The notes: a model not told the origin generated them from the letters alone. Shown: positions 25,790-35,076, counted from the stretch's first letter. The stretch: DNA of 64,000 bases from Laceyella sediminis (GCF_003003125.1 NZ_PVTZ01000010.1:62001-126000); one strand, 5' to 3'. A program made the numbers and translations.

Positions 25790-26980
25790 CTACCTCATCA
25801 TCACCGAGACGTTGCCCGAAGCGACGATTATCGTGATAGCCAAGAAAAACATCAGGCCTACGGTTGCCAGAGCGGCGAAAATGTATATGAGCGTGCGGCC
25901 GATGGTACTCAGGCTCTCAATGATGGGACTATTTCCCAAAGGTTGCATCACCGCCGCCGTGAAATTGTAAATGAAAGCGAGCGACAAGATTTTCAACGCG
26001 GGAAACGCACAGATAAATAGCAAGATCAGCACGCCGGCCAGGCCAATCGTGTTTTTGACCAGCAAGGAGGCGCCCATCACCGTATCCGCCGCTTCGGATA
26101 TGGTGCGTCCGATCACCGGAATAAAATTCCCCGTGATATACTTGGCCGTGCGTAACGTGACCCCGTCCGCAATGGAAGCAGTGGCCCCTTGGATAGAAAT
26201 CACACCGAGGAAAATCGCCAACAACCCACCCAGTACCGACACACTGATTTTCCGTAACAAACTGGCCAATTGATTCACCTTGTACTTCTCAGACAGGCAA
26301 CTCACGATGCTCAGAATGGCGGATAAAAAAAGCAACGGAAAAACAATGGTGTAGATGAATGTGCCAATCATGTGGATCATGAACACGATCAACGGATGGA
26401 ATAAAGCAACCGAGCCGATGTTGCCCATGGACACCAAGAGGGTGAGCATCATTGGCACCAACGCTAGCATGAAGTCGATCATGCGACCGATTGCGGTTTT
26501 GGCCGAATCGACCGCCACATGAAAGCTGTTGGCCGCCAAGATGATCAGCACCATGAACACGATGGCGTAAGCCACTTTGCTTACTTGGTTCTGCTCAAAA
26601 GCCGTTTGCAGTGTCCTTAGCAACATGCTCAATACGGTCAACACCACAATCGTGCCGAGTAGCTTCCCGTTGTACAAAATTTCATGAAAGAAAAAGCGGA
26701 CGAATCCCATCAGCACCTGTTCCAATGACAGCTCTTGATTGGGTGACAGCAACAAATCAAACAAACTTAGCCCCTGTTCCCCTCCTAGATACTCACCGTA
26801 ATCCCCCTTGAGCTGTTTCCAAAAGGTGTCCACTTGCTCCACTTGCGTTTGGTTCAATTGACTTCGCACCAATTGATCAATGACAGAAGAGCCGCTTTCT
26901 TCTTCCGCGGCAAAAACGGAAGGGCGAATCAGCAGAAGAAAAAGGCACAGAAATGGAAAGATCCAAGCAATTCGTTTCAT
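25790..26980 (-). CDS. spoIIIAE: Stage III sporulation protein AE
   Basis: The 396-residue polytopic membrane protein begins with a cleavable-looking signal peptide (WIFPFLCLFLLLIRPSVFA) and has about seven to eight further membrane helices. It is the probable membrane core of the SpoIIIA channel. The conserved AKYITGNFIPVIGRTISEAADTVMG region is present. It lies 12 bases after spoIIIAD. Confidence 0.95.
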   Translation of the reverse strand: MKRIAWIFPFLCLFLLLIRPSVFAAEEESGSSVIDQLVRSQLNQTQVEQVDTFWKQLKGDYGEYLGGEQGLSLFDLLLSPNQELSLEQVLMGFVRFFFHEILYNGKLLGTIVVLTVLSMLLRTLQTAFEQNQVSKVAYAIVFMVLIILAANSFHVAVDSAKTAIGRMIDFMLALVPMMLTLLVSMGNIGSVALFHPLIVFMIHMIGTFIYTIVFPLLFLSAILSIVSCLSEKYKVNQLASLLRKISVSVLGGLLAIFLGVISIQGATASIADGVTLRTAKYITGNFIPVIGRTISEAADTVMGASLLVKNTIGLAGVLILLFICAFPALKILSLAFIYNFTAAVMQPLGNSPIIESLSTIGRTLIYIFAALATVGLMFFLAITIIVASGNVSVMMR

Positions 26981-26992
26981 CTATCTTCATCC

Positions 26993-27382
26993 TTACGCAG
27001 GCAAAATTCGGATGACCGTCTCAATAATCACCGTGATAATCGGGATTGCCATCACCATGATCAACACTTTCCCCGCCAGTTCGATTTTGGAAGCGATCGC
27101 TCCTTGCCCGGCATCCCTGGTCACTTGCGCGCCGAATTCCGCGATATAGGCGATGCCGATAATTTTGAGGATCGTTTCCAAAAATAGGTCGTTCACTCGC
27201 GCTTGGTGAGCCAAACTTTGCAACACTCCCAGCACCTCGGCGATTTTCCCCGCAATGGAGATGAAGATGATGACACCCACAAACGCCGCTAAAAGAAAAG
27301 CGAAAATCGGCTTCTGCTCTTTGATGATCAAGATGAGAAACGTGGCAATGAGACCCAGCCCCACCACCTGGATGATTTCCAA
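26993..27382 (-). CDS. spoIIIAD: Stage III sporulation protein AD
   Basis: The 129-residue membrane protein has four hydrophobic helices and the family segment LFLETILKIIGIAYIAEFGAQ. It belongs to the SpoIIIAC/AD family, whose members may assemble an export platform. It starts behind GGAGGCGAT and follows spoIIIAC by 15 bases. Confidence 0.95.
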   Translation of the reverse strand: MEIIQVVGLGLIATFLILIIKEQKPIFAFLLAAFVGVIIFISIAGKIAEVLGVLQSLAHQARVNDLFLETILKIIGIAYIAEFGAQVTRDAGQGAIASKIELAGKVLIMVMAIPIITVIIETVIRILPA

Positions 27383-27397
27383 GCGGATCGCCTCCCA

Positions 27398-27604
27398 TCA
27401 TGTGCGAAACAGAAACACATTCTTAATGGTTTGAAACAAATCTTGCACCAGCATGGCCACCATGAAGAGGACAACAACAAAGCCAAACAGCGTCACCCAG
27501 TGGGCAAAATCCTCTTTTCCCATCTGTTTCAGCACGGTGTGGATCATCGCGACAATAATCCCGATGCCCGCGATCTGAAACACCGAATCCAGATGATACG
27601 GCAT
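27398..27604 (-). CDS. spoIIIAC: Stage III sporulation protein AC
   Basis: The 68-residue protein has two membrane helices, with FQIAGIGIIVAMIHTVLKQMG and WVTLFGFVVVLFMVAMLVQDL. I chose the ATG at 27604, six bases behind GGAGGG, giving exactly the B. subtilis length. The frame is open to 27634 but the extra ten residues overlap spoIIIAB and lack a ribosome binding site. Confidence 0.94.
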   Translation of the reverse strand: MPYHLDSVFQIAGIGIIVAMIHTVLKQMGKEDFAHWVTLFGFVVVLFMVAMLVQDLFQTIKNVFLFRT

Positions 27605-27630
27605 ACGCACCCTCCATTCCGAAAATTGGC

Positions 27631-28152
27631 TCAAATCATGAGGATTACCAGCAAGACTCCCGTCAAAACCCCCATGGTTTTATACATTTTTTCATACCGG
27701 TCTTGTTCTTCGCGGGCGCGGTTTTCTTCCAGCTCCAATTGATTGCAGGCCATCGTCAGATGATGCGCTTGGTCTTGGCGGTCTGATGATCCCAGCACCT
27801 GACAAAGTTGTAGCAGCACAGTTTGTTCCGATTGTTGTAATGCGGTTCGCTGCCACTCTTGCTCAATGGCTCGCCTAAAACATTCATAGGTGGAAGAGCC
27901 GTCCCCCTTGAGCAGCTGATCGGCACTGGCCTGAAACAGCCGGGACACCGCCGTTTCCTCCTGAGAAGCGATGTTAGCGCAAGCTTCAGCGAGCGGCCTT
28001 GTCCCATATTCAATCTCTGTTTTCAGGATGGCTAAGTACGATCGAAGTTGCCTCAGCTGTTTGGGTCGGTCGCGCACGCGTCCGGCAAAAGTGAAGCCCA
28101 ACCAGCTCGTAGCCAAAATCACCAACAATCCGCCGATCAATTTCATCATCAC
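27631..28152 (-). CDS. spoIIIAB: Stage III sporulation protein AB
   Basis: The 173-residue protein has a membrane helix at each end and a helical cytoplasmic-type domain between them that resembles the type II secretion F-domain. The segment QLRQLRSYLAILKTEIEYG is typical. Its start overlaps the end of spoIIIAA by four bases. Confidence 0.94.
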   Translation of the reverse strand: MMMKLIGGLLVILATSWLGFTFAGRVRDRPKQLRQLRSYLAILKTEIEYGTRPLAEACANIASQEETAVSRLFQASADQLLKGDGSSTYECFRRAIEQEWQRTALQQSEQTVLLQLCQVLGSSDRQDQAHHLTMACNQLELEENRAREEQDRYEKMYKTMGVLTGVLLVILMI

Positions 28153-29120
28153 CCGGCAACCACCTCTCTCCGGTTTGGGTGAAGAAGCCGTCCTGACGCA
28201 TCTAGCACCCGCTCTACCGTCCCTGGTCCCTGTGCACGACTAAGTATCATGATGCGCGAAAACACTCCTTCTCCCAGTAGCGGGGAAAACGTGGGCCGGT
28301 GCATCAATTCCTCAACCGAGCGCCCGTGAACGGTGGCGAAGACGGAAACCCCCGCATAGACCGCTTCATGAATCGCCTCCGTGTCTTCTGCCCGCCCCAA
28401 TTCATCAACGACTAAAATATCAGGAGACATGGAGCGGATCATCATCATCATCCCTTCTGCTTTGGGACACCCGTCAAGCACATCTGTCCGTAATCCGACA
28501 TCATGTTGTGGCACCCCATGCAAACATCCCGCGATTTCCGACCGTTCATCCACAATCCCCACTTTATATGCCGGATATCCTTGTCCACCTGTGCCGGCCA
28601 AACGTGCCAAATCACGTACCAACGTGGTCTTGCCGCATTGGGGTGGGGACACGATCAATAGATTTTCAATTCGCCCCCCATGCAACACGGTAGAAATCCA
28701 CCGCTCTCCAACACCTTTCACTTGTCGGGCAATGCGGATATTAAAGCCGGTAATGTCCCGAAGATGCTTGACCCCGCCTTGTTCCACTACCACTCTTCCC
28801 GCCAAACCGATGCGATGGCCGCCTTCGATCGTAACAAAGCCGCGTTTAAGCTCTTCCTCCAACGCATACAGTGAATGATTGCTAATCAGGTTAAGCAGTT
28901 TGACACAATCACCGCGTGTGGGGATCCAAGCGCATTCCGGATTTTTGCTCAATGCCCCTGCCTTGTCCACAAACCAAGCATGGGTCGGCGTGATCACTTC
29001 CAAGGGCCGCCCTTGACGAACGCGAATTTCTTCGATGGTGGCGGACACTCCCTTCGGTAGGGAATGAATCACTTCGCGCAGCCCCGGGGGGAGAATCTTG
29101 CAAATCGCTTGATATGGCAT
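28149..29120 (-). CDS. spoIIIAA: Stage III sporulation protein AA, ATPase
   Basis: The 323-residue cytoplasmic ATPase resembles type II/IV secretion ATPases and powers the channel. The Walker A motif is SPPQCGKTTLVRDLAR, Walker B is near DILVVDELGRAED, and TVHGRSVEELMHR follows. I take the ATG at 29120 because AGGAGGTG lies four bases before it. The open frame reaches 29258, but the added 46 residues cross a promoter-like region. It is the first gene of the eight-gene operon. Confidence 0.95.
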   Translation of the reverse strand: MPYQAICKILPPGLREVIHSLPKGVSATIEEIRVRQGRPLEVITPTHAWFVDKAGALSKNPECAWIPTRGDCVKLLNLISNHSLYALEEELKRGFVTIEGGHRIGLAGRVVVEQGGVKHLRDITGFNIRIARQVKGVGERWISTVLHGGRIENLLIVSPPQCGKTTLVRDLARLAGTGGQGYPAYKVGIVDERSEIAGCLHGVPQHDVGLRTDVLDGCPKAEGMMMMIRSMSPDILVVDELGRAEDTEAIHEAVYAGVSVFATVHGRSVEELMHRPTFSPLLGEGVFSRIMILSRAQGPGTVERVLDASGRLLHPNRREVVAG

Positions 29121-29156
29121 GGAACACCTCCTGTCCCATGGTTCTTCTTTATTCCC

Positions 29157-29185
29157 ATTCATATGTGAGCTTGTTTCTTTTATGC
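29157..29185 (-). promoter_or_regulatory. Candidate sigma-E promoter of the spoIIIA operon
   Basis: GCATAAA, 13 bases, CATATGAAT read on the minus strand, 37 bases before the spoIIIAA start. It resembles the sigma-E consensus (-35 ATA core and -10 CATA core) only in part. The spoIIIA operon is sigma-E dependent in B. subtilis, which supports the call. Confidence 0.4.
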
Positions 29186-29427
29186 CAACCGGTTGCCGCA
29201 AAAATGGCGCGCTGTTTTTAAGCCACAAAAAAAAGCGCCCCACCTCTTCTGGGGACACTTCGAATGTGTGCTTCTAAACAGTATCGGTTGACCTTCCTCA
29301 TCCAGATGTGCAACCCCCTTTGCCGATCAGAACGGCTTCCCATCGATGGATGAAAGAGGGAGCTTTTTCTTGGCTAACGCCACGCGTTTTCCGTGCAATC
29401 AATGCCTATGTCCTCTTTGAACTGCTA
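29186..29427. other. Intergenic stretch upstream of spoIIIAA
   Basis: I see no gene. Positions 29222-29245 hold an A-run next to GCGCCCC and GGGG on the plus strand; read on the minus strand this is a weak 4-bp hairpin followed by eight T residues, possibly a terminator for the upstream zinc-ribbon gene. Confidence 0.5.
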
Positions 29428-29460
29428 CAGGCGCGGGTCATTCAGTATCACCCGCGCCTG
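29428..29460. repeat. Strong hairpin downstream of the zinc-ribbon gene
   Basis: CAGGCGCGGGT and ACCCGCGCCTG form a perfect 11-bp GC-rich stem with an 11-base loop. Neither side has a T-run. It lies 58 bases past the stop of the minus-strand gene at 29518 and may protect that mRNA end. Confidence 0.6.
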
Positions 29461-29517
29461 TGGCATCCCGTGATGCTTGCTTTCAACACAATGGTACGAT
29501 CCCCGCATCACGCTTTT

Positions 29518-29934
29518 TTAATCTTCGCTGATCACCGTTTCGACATCCTCTTCGTCGATCTCCTCAAGATCCAAGACCGTGTGGCACTTGGGGCACAACA
29601 ACTCCACATTTTCATCATCCAAATCGTCCTCGTCGATAGTGACATCTTCACCGCATTCAGGGCAAGTCACCTCAATCTCATGATCCCACTCATCATCTTC
29701 CTCATCGTCATCGTAACAAAGCAATTCCAGTTCATTGAGGTCTTCGTCGATGGTCTCCACATATTCCTCCAGCTCCGACAACCGGCGCTCCAATTGCTCG
29801 ACGGATTCAACCAGTAAGTCCACCACATCAACCAACCGTGACAACCCACGGTACTCCACATGGTGCTGATGGTTCACATCTCCTTCCAACAAGCCTTGGA
29901 TGAAGGACAAATCACGTTTAATGCTTTCGAACAT
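29518..29934 (-). CDS. Acidic zinc-ribbon protein (CD1247-type N-terminus)
   Basis: The 138-residue protein has an N-terminal helical segment (FIQGLLEGDVN, then a heptad-like VVDLLVESVEQLERRLSELEEY), an acidic patch (DDDEEDDEWDH), and a C-terminal zinc ribbon with CPECG and CPKCH. The N-terminal part is like a small Firmicutes family of unknown function named after Clostridioides CD1247; I am fairly but not fully sure of this. There is no membrane segment. It stands alone upstream of spoIIIAA, where Bacillus has yqhV. Confidence 0.7.
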   Translation of the reverse strand: MFESIKRDLSFIQGLLEGDVNHQHHVEYRGLSRLVDVVDLLVESVEQLERRLSELEEYVETIDEDLNELELLCYDDDEEDDEWDHEIEVTCPECGEDVTIDEDDLDDENVELLCPKCHTVLDLEEIDEEDVETVISED

Positions 29935-30075
29935 CTTTCACTCACCTCTTTGCGGCTTCGATTTGCTCCTAGTGTGCCACCCGCCTGACCGATCCAATCC
30001 ATTCAATAAATGGCAAATAGCATCCGGCCTTTCAGGGCAAACTGATGAAGCAGATTGAAATGAGGTGAATTTGGG

Positions 30076-31350
30076 ATGCCACAAGAAAACAACGCGCAAA
30101 CCACGGCAAAGCCAAGCTGGGCTGTCCTTATCACGTTGAGTTTCATCCCGTTGATCATGGTTTTGGGAAACTCCATGCTGATTCCAGTCTTGCCCACTGC
30201 GGAAAAAGTGTTGGACGTCAACGCCTTTCAAGTGAGCTTGCTCATCACGCTCTTTTCCATTCCCGCCGCTTTGGCCATTCCGATCGCCGGAGTGTTGTCC
30301 GACCGTATCGGCCGGAAAAAAGTTATCATCTTCAGTTTGATCCTGTATGGAATCGGCGGGCTACTAGCTGGATTCTCCGCTATTTACCGAGGGGGGTCTT
30401 ACGGATTCCTGCTCGCTTCACGTATCGTGCAAGGAATAGGGGCGGCTGGTACCGCTCCAATCGCCATGGTGTTGGTGAGTGACTTATTTACCAAAGACAA
30501 CCGGAGTAAAGCGCTGGGAATCATTGAAGCTTCCAATGCGTTCGGGAAAGTGCTAAGTCCCATCCTGGGCTCACTCATTGCATTGATCACTTGGTACGCC
30601 ATGTTTTTCGCTTTTCCACTCTTATGCATTCCAGCTTCACTCGCTTTGTGGAAACTAGTCAAAGAGCCCACCAAAAAAGAGAAACCGCAACCGCTGACTC
30701 AATACAAAGAGCACATCAAAAAGATTTTTAAGCGGCAAGGCAATTGGATGAGTGTGGCGTTTATCGCCGGGGCTTTGACGATGTTTACCATGTTCGGAGT
30801 GTTGTTTCACCTATCCGATTTCTTGGAAACAGCGTATCGCATCGATGGCATCAAAAAAGGGTTCATTCTGGCCATCCCCCTGCTAACCCTTTGCGGAACG
30901 GCTTATTTTACTGGTTCGCATGTAAAGGAGAATACCCGGCAAATGAAAAGGCTGATCACCATCGGCCTGGGCCTTTCTGCGGTAGCCATCGCCGTCATCC
31001 CTTGGGCCAAAAACGCCCCCCTGCTCATCACCGCGGTTTCATTCATCGGGATTGGAAACGGATTGGTTCTCCCTTGCTTAAACACGATGATCACTTCAGC
31101 GGTCGGTATACAGGAGCGCGGCATCGTCACGTCGTTGTATGGAAGCGTGCGTTTTTTTGGAGTCGCCATGGGACCGCCCGCATTCGGCGCTCTGGCCAAC
31201 CGTCCCTTTTTGCTATTCATCGGGTTGGGCGTTGTCTTATTCTTTATCGCCTGGCTATGCAACGTAATCATCCACCCACCTAAACGCATCAAAGGGAAGG
31301 ATGGCCGTTCCCGCTTACTCATACGCAAAAAACCGCTCTCTCCCGCTTAA
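30076..31350 (+). CDS. MFS transporter, DHA1-type drug exporter-like
   Basis: The 424-residue protein has 12 predicted membrane helices. The loop 2-3 motif is GVLSDRIGRKK, and the helix-5 antiporter region is GIIEASNAFGKVLSPILGS, typical of proton-coupled drug exporters. A basic linker between halves (KEPTKKEKPQPL) and a basic C-terminal tail face the cytoplasm. GAGGTGAAT precedes the ATG. The substrate is unknown. It is a single gene, divergent from the zinc-ribbon gene. Confidence 0.85.
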   Translation: MPQENNAQTTAKPSWAVLITLSFIPLIMVLGNSMLIPVLPTAEKVLDVNAFQVSLLITLFSIPAALAIPIAGVLSDRIGRKKVIIFSLILYGIGGLLAGFSAIYRGGSYGFLLASRIVQGIGAAGTAPIAMVLVSDLFTKDNRSKALGIIEASNAFGKVLSPILGSLIALITWYAMFFAFPLLCIPASLALWKLVKEPTKKEKPQPLTQYKEHIKKIFKRQGNWMSVAFIAGALTMFTMFGVLFHLSDFLETAYRIDGIKKGFILAIPLLTLCGTAYFTGSHVKENTRQMKRLITIGLGLSAVAIAVIPWAKNAPLLITAVSFIGIGNGLVLPCLNTMITSAVGIQERGIVTSLYGSVRFFGVAMGPPAFGALANRPFLLFIGLGVVLFFIAWLCNVIIHPPKRIKGKDGRSRLLIRKKPLSPA

Positions 31351-31420
31351 AGAAGCACTTGCTTCTCCTGCCAATTATGAAATAGAGTGAAGATGAACAC
31401 GGCGTAAGGGGGAGAAGAGC

Positions 31421-32221
31421 ATGATGGAAATGAAAAGCCTATTGCAAGTTCTAGCCGATTTGAGTGGTACGCGTGCGGATAACGCCAAACCCCGGTCAAC
31501 GGGTTGCACCATGGTGATAGACAAAGGGTTGGGCTTATCCGCCTATCAAGACCTCTTGCAGCTCACAGGCGAATATATCGATTTCATCAAACTCGCTTTC
31601 GGGACAGCCACCATTACCCCCCCTCAAATCCTTCAACAAAAAATCGCTTTGTGTAAACAACACGGCGTCCATCTTTATTTTGGAGGAACCTTTTTTGAAA
31701 TCGCTTATAGCCGACGGAAAGTGGATGAGTATTTTCAAATGGTACGTGATTGGGGATTAGATTGGGTCGAAATATCGGACGGCACGGTCACAATCCCGTC
31801 TGAAACCCGTTACCGGCTGGTGCAGCAAGCCTGTCAGATGGGCTTTCAAGTCATCACCGAAATCGGAAAAAAAATGCACGGTTACCATCCTACCGTCGAC
31901 GAGTTTGCTTCTATGTTTGCGTTGGACCGCCAAGCGGGGGCTGCATACGTAATCATGGAAAGCAGAGAGTCTGGGCAAAACATCGGCGTGTATGACCAAG
32001 CGGGAAATGCGGATTGTGCCTACCTGGAAAAACTGGCGGAGCGGATACCGACACAATATGTGATATGGGAAGCGCCCCAGGTCAAACAACAGGTACAGCT
32101 CATTCAATTGCTTGGTAATTCGATTAATTTGGGTAACATCCAGCCCAGTGATGTAATGTCATTGGAGTCTTTACGCCGGGGCTTGCGGGCTGACACATTG
32201 TCTCAATTCCTCTCGCACTAA
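31421..32221 (+). CDS. yitD: Phosphosulfolactate synthase
   Basis: The 266-residue TIM-barrel enzyme adds sulfite to phosphoenolpyruvate to give phosphosulfolactate. Motifs include KPRSTGCTMVIDKGL near residue 23, FIKLAFGTAT, YFGGTFFEIAY, VEISDGTVTIP and VITEIGKKM. Methanogens use it (ComA) for coenzyme M. Bacillus uses YitD to make 3-sulfolactate, which accumulates in sporulating cells and spores. No phosphatase partner (ComB type) lies nearby. GGGGGAGAAGAG precedes the start. Confidence 0.92.
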   Translation: MMEMKSLLQVLADLSGTRADNAKPRSTGCTMVIDKGLGLSAYQDLLQLTGEYIDFIKLAFGTATITPPQILQQKIALCKQHGVHLYFGGTFFEIAYSRRKVDEYFQMVRDWGLDWVEISDGTVTIPSETRYRLVQQACQMGFQVITEIGKKMHGYHPTVDEFASMFALDRQAGAAYVIMESRESGQNIGVYDQAGNADCAYLEKLAERIPTQYVIWEAPQVKQQVQLIQLLGNSINLGNIQPSDVMSLESLRRGLRADTLSQFLSH

Positions 32222-32340
32222 ATTATTGGAATATTTCAAATGATAATTAACTTCCCGTTCTGTGTTGGAGAAAAAGATGACTAAAACCACCTTGTCCATC
32301 ATAAAGTGTAACTAAACAACCTCGGACAGGGGCTATCCAT

Positions 32341-32796
32341 ATGAATCCCGATATTTTACTCGTCGTCCTAATCATTATCGGCATCGTGGGTCGATCCCCT
32401 CTGATCGCCACCGCCGCAAGCTTTTTATTAATATTAAAACTGATTCATCTTGATCGCTATTTCCCCGCTTTAGAGCGACGAGGGTTAGAGTTTGGTCTGC
32501 TGTTTTTGACCCTTTCTGTGTTGATTCCCTTTGCCTCCGGACGGATCAACACCAAAGATGTGCTGATGGTTTTCACCTCCACTCCGGGAATTTTGGCCTT
32601 GTTGGGAGGGGCACTCGCCACTTACATGAATGGCAAAGGGTTGGATCTATTAAAAGTGGATCCACAACTGATTGTCGGATTGGTCATGGGTTCCATTTTC
32701 GGCATCTTGTTCATGCGGGGAATACCAGTGGGACCGCTCATGGCTGCTGGCATCACGGCTTTCTTCCTGCAAATATTAAAGTTCATTTTCAGATGA
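32341..32796 (+). CDS. ytwI: DUF441 membrane protein, YtwI-like
   Basis: The 151-residue protein has four membrane helices, with the family segments [20 protein letters not shown] and LNGKGL-type [20 protein letters not shown]. Function is unknown. The ATG follows GGACAGGGG at moderate distance. A terminator overlaps its stop. Confidence 0.88.
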   Translation: MNPDILLVVLIIIGIVGRSPLIATAASFLLILKLIHLDRYFPALERRGLEFGLLFLTLSVLIPFASGRINTKDVLMVFTSTPGILALLGGALATYMNGKGLDLLKVDPQLIVGLVMGSIFGILFMRGIPVGPLMAAGITAFFLQILKFIFR

Positions 32797-32821
32797 CCCT
32801 GCTTTTTGAAGCAGGGTTTTT
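32796..32821 (+). terminator. Terminator of ytwI
   Basis: A 7-bp stem ACCCTGC/GCAGGGT with an eight-base loop is followed by TTTTT. Confidence 0.9.
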
Positions 32822-32910
32822 CGCATGGCTGGATAAATAAAGAAGCGACACTCCCGCAGTGAACGGGCGCACGAGTCAGCCCGACCCAATTTTTCGATGG
32901 AGGGATCAAC

Positions 32911-33492
32911 ATGAAGAAGAATGAAGAACTGCAAGATTACATCCGGCGGCTAAAAACCCATCTGAAACCGTTACCGCCTTCTGAACAGCAAGAAATTGTC
33001 AATGAAATTGAAAGTCATCTCCGCGAGGGAGTCAAACACGGCAAGCCGCTAGACGCATTGCTCACCTCTTTGGGCTCTCCCTCCGAGCTGGCCAAAGGAT
33101 ATATTGGGGAATATTACCTCAGCCAATCACCTGCCCGGCCTTCTGTTTGGTTAAAGAAAATGGTTTTTTTCACGACAGCGGGAATGACCAGCCCCGTCGC
33201 CACCGTCTTCTTAGGCGGAACCAGCGCCGCGTTTGCCTTGGCGGCAGCCCTTGTGATGATAGCAGGCTTGTTACGCCTGTTTGGGGCTGCGGTGCCATTT
33301 AACATCGGTACATATGAAGTTCCCCGCTTGCTCAGCCCGCTAGTCGCCATCGTTTTTTCCTTCTTGCTCGGAAAAACGGCCCTTTATTTTCACGGCAAGT
33401 TGCAAGCCCATTTTCAAGCGGTGCACCGTCGCTACCGCCGCCTGTTCCCTTCCAGTTCGCAAACGGCGAGCACCCACGCGCACGGAGAGTAA
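32911..33492 (+). CDS. HAAS-domain membrane protein (DUF1700 type)
   Basis: The N-terminal 65 residues form the helical HAAS domain, with LQDYIRRLKTHLKPLPPSEQQEIVNEIESHLRE as its spread-out signature and the GSPSELAKGYI end. Two to three membrane helices follow (about 85-120 and 133-160), then a basic tail. HAAS proteins usually sit beside a PadR repressor; none is present here. GATGGAGGGAT precedes the ATG. Function unknown. Confidence 0.8.
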   Translation: MKKNEELQDYIRRLKTHLKPLPPSEQQEIVNEIESHLREGVKHGKPLDALLTSLGSPSELAKGYIGEYYLSQSPARPSVWLKKMVFFTTAGMTSPVATVFLGGTSAAFALAAALVMIAGLLRLFGAAVPFNIGTYEVPRLLSPLVAIVFSFLLGKTALYFHGKLQAHFQAVHRRYRRLFPSSSQTASTHAHGE

Positions 33493-33653
33493 ACTTCAGA
33501 ACATAGGTCATAGCCTATTCCAATTTAAACCAACATGATAAGCGCAACTTTCGAAAATAATTTAATTAAAAATTTATATAGGAATCCCGATATTGTTTGC
33601 AGAATATACCTATTGTTTTATATATTAATCATCTTGCTGAAGGAGGCACTCAG

Positions 33654-34994
33654 ATGAAGAAGTGGTTCACACTCGGACTTTCTCTCATTACCAGCACTGC
33701 ATTTGCCATCACCGGAACCATCACTCCTGCGCATGCAAACGGGCACAGCCAAATGTACACCATCAACTTTAAAGGAAATGGCATTCCCGCCAACGCCGAA
33801 CAAATCATTCAGGCAGCCGGAGGCACCGTGCTTAAAAAGGATGCTGCGCTTGCCTATGTGAAAGCGTCTTCATCCAATCCCCAATTTTTGAGCAAGATTC
33901 AAGCCAACCAAGAAGTGGAGAACGCCGGAAGGCAACTGAGCATCAAACTGGAAAAGGCCGTAGCAAAAGAGATGGCCGTGACGGACGGAGACCATGCTTA
34001 CTATGACCAATATCAATGGGACATTAAACAAGTGACCCAAAACGGGGCAAGCTGGAATCTTCCCGGAGGGAAAGGTAAAAAAGATGTTGTCGTTGCAGTG
34101 ATTGACACAGGCATTGATTTGGAACACCCTGACTTGAAAGACAACATCGTCGACGCCAAATCTTTCGTCCCCGGAGAAAGTGCGCAAGATTACGAAGGCC
34201 ATGGTAGCCATGTGGCTGGTGCCATCGCGGCCAATGGAAAAGCCCTGGGTGTGGGGCCGTCTCTAGGGATCGCGGCGCTCAAAGTCTTCCCCCGCGAGGG
34301 CAGCGCTTCGACGGCAACCATCGCTGAAGCCCTGAAATATGCGGCTGACAAAGATTATGATGTGGTTAACATGAGTTTGGGCGATTATCTCTTCTTGCAA
34401 GATCCTGAAAGCCATGCCAGCGACATCCGCGCAGAAATGAATCTGTTTAAAAAGGCGATTGCCTACGCGCATCAGAAAGGGGTCACCGTTGTTGGTTCCG
34501 CCGGTAACGCAGGGGCTGACATCACCAGCCCGGGCCGCCTGACCCGCTTTTTCGATGAAGAAAACCGCGGCGCCACCCACCGCGACCCGGCCAGCAATCT
34601 GCTCATTCGCGTATCCGCCGGTAACAAGGACAAGCAATTGACCTATTACTCCAACTATGGGGTCGGCAAAATCGATGTGATGGCCCCAGGAGGAGACCGG
34701 GGTCCAAACAACAATGACCGTTCTTACCTCTGCTTCAGCACCGTGCCGATTGTGGATGAAAACGACAATGTGACGGGCCACGGCTATGCTTGGTACGCGG
34801 GCACGTCCATGGCTGCGCCCAAAGTAGCGGCGGTCGCGGGCTTGGTGATCTCCAAACACGGAAAAAACCAGATTTCCCCAACCCAAGTCAAGTCGATTAT
34901 CAAACAATCTGCCGAAGACATTTATAAAAAAGGTTATGATAAACAATCTGGTTTCGGTTTGATCAATGCTGTTAACGCACTGAACCACCGCTGA
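33654..34994 (+). CDS. Secreted subtilisin-family (S8) serine protease
   Basis: The 446-residue pre-pro-protease begins with a signal peptide (KKWFTLGLSLITSTAFAI), with likely cleavage after AHA at residue 28. A propeptide of the I9 kind runs to about 110. The catalytic triad is Asp151 (AVIDTGID), His185 (GHGSHVAGAIA) and Ser385 (GTSMAAPKVAA), with oxyanion Asn285 (GSAGNAG). AAGGAGG supports the ATG at 33654; the longer frame from 33597 is AT-rich leader sequence. It probably degrades external protein. Some relatives process lantibiotic leaders, but no lantibiotic genes are nearby. Confidence 0.93.
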   Translation: MKKWFTLGLSLITSTAFAITGTITPAHANGHSQMYTINFKGNGIPANAEQIIQAAGGTVLKKDAALAYVKASSSNPQFLSKIQANQEVENAGRQLSIKLEKAVAKEMAVTDGDHAYYDQYQWDIKQVTQNGASWNLPGGKGKKDVVVAVIDTGIDLEHPDLKDNIVDAKSFVPGESAQDYEGHGSHVAGAIAANGKALGVGPSLGIAALKVFPREGSASTATIAEALKYAADKDYDVVNMSLGDYLFLQDPESHASDIRAEMNLFKKAIAYAHQKGVTVVGSAGNAGADITSPGRLTRFFDEENRGATHRDPASNLLIRVSAGNKDKQLTYYSNYGVGKIDVMAPGGDRGPNNNDRSYLCFSTVPIVDENDNVTGHGYAWYAGTSMAAPKVAAVAGLVISKHGKNQISPTQVKSIIKQSAEDIYKKGYDKQSGFGLINAVNALNHR

Positions 34995-35000
34995 CCGGAC

Positions 35001-35029
35001 AAGGGCCCTTCCTGCGCGGAAGGGCCCTT
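35001..35029 (+). terminator. Hairpin after the protease gene
   Basis: A perfect 12-bp stem (35001-35012 with 35018-35029), GC-rich, lies six bases past the stop. It has no T-run on either side, so it may act as an mRNA-stabilising end rather than a classical terminator. Confidence 0.6.
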
Positions 35030-35076
35030 GGTGCATGCCGATACCAATTACACCGGCGTTAAAAGGCTGTTGCCTC

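Noticed and set aside
29121-29258. Longer SpoIIIAA from 29258
   Set aside because: The extra 46 residues cross the probable promoter, and AGGAGGTG marks the ATG at 29120.
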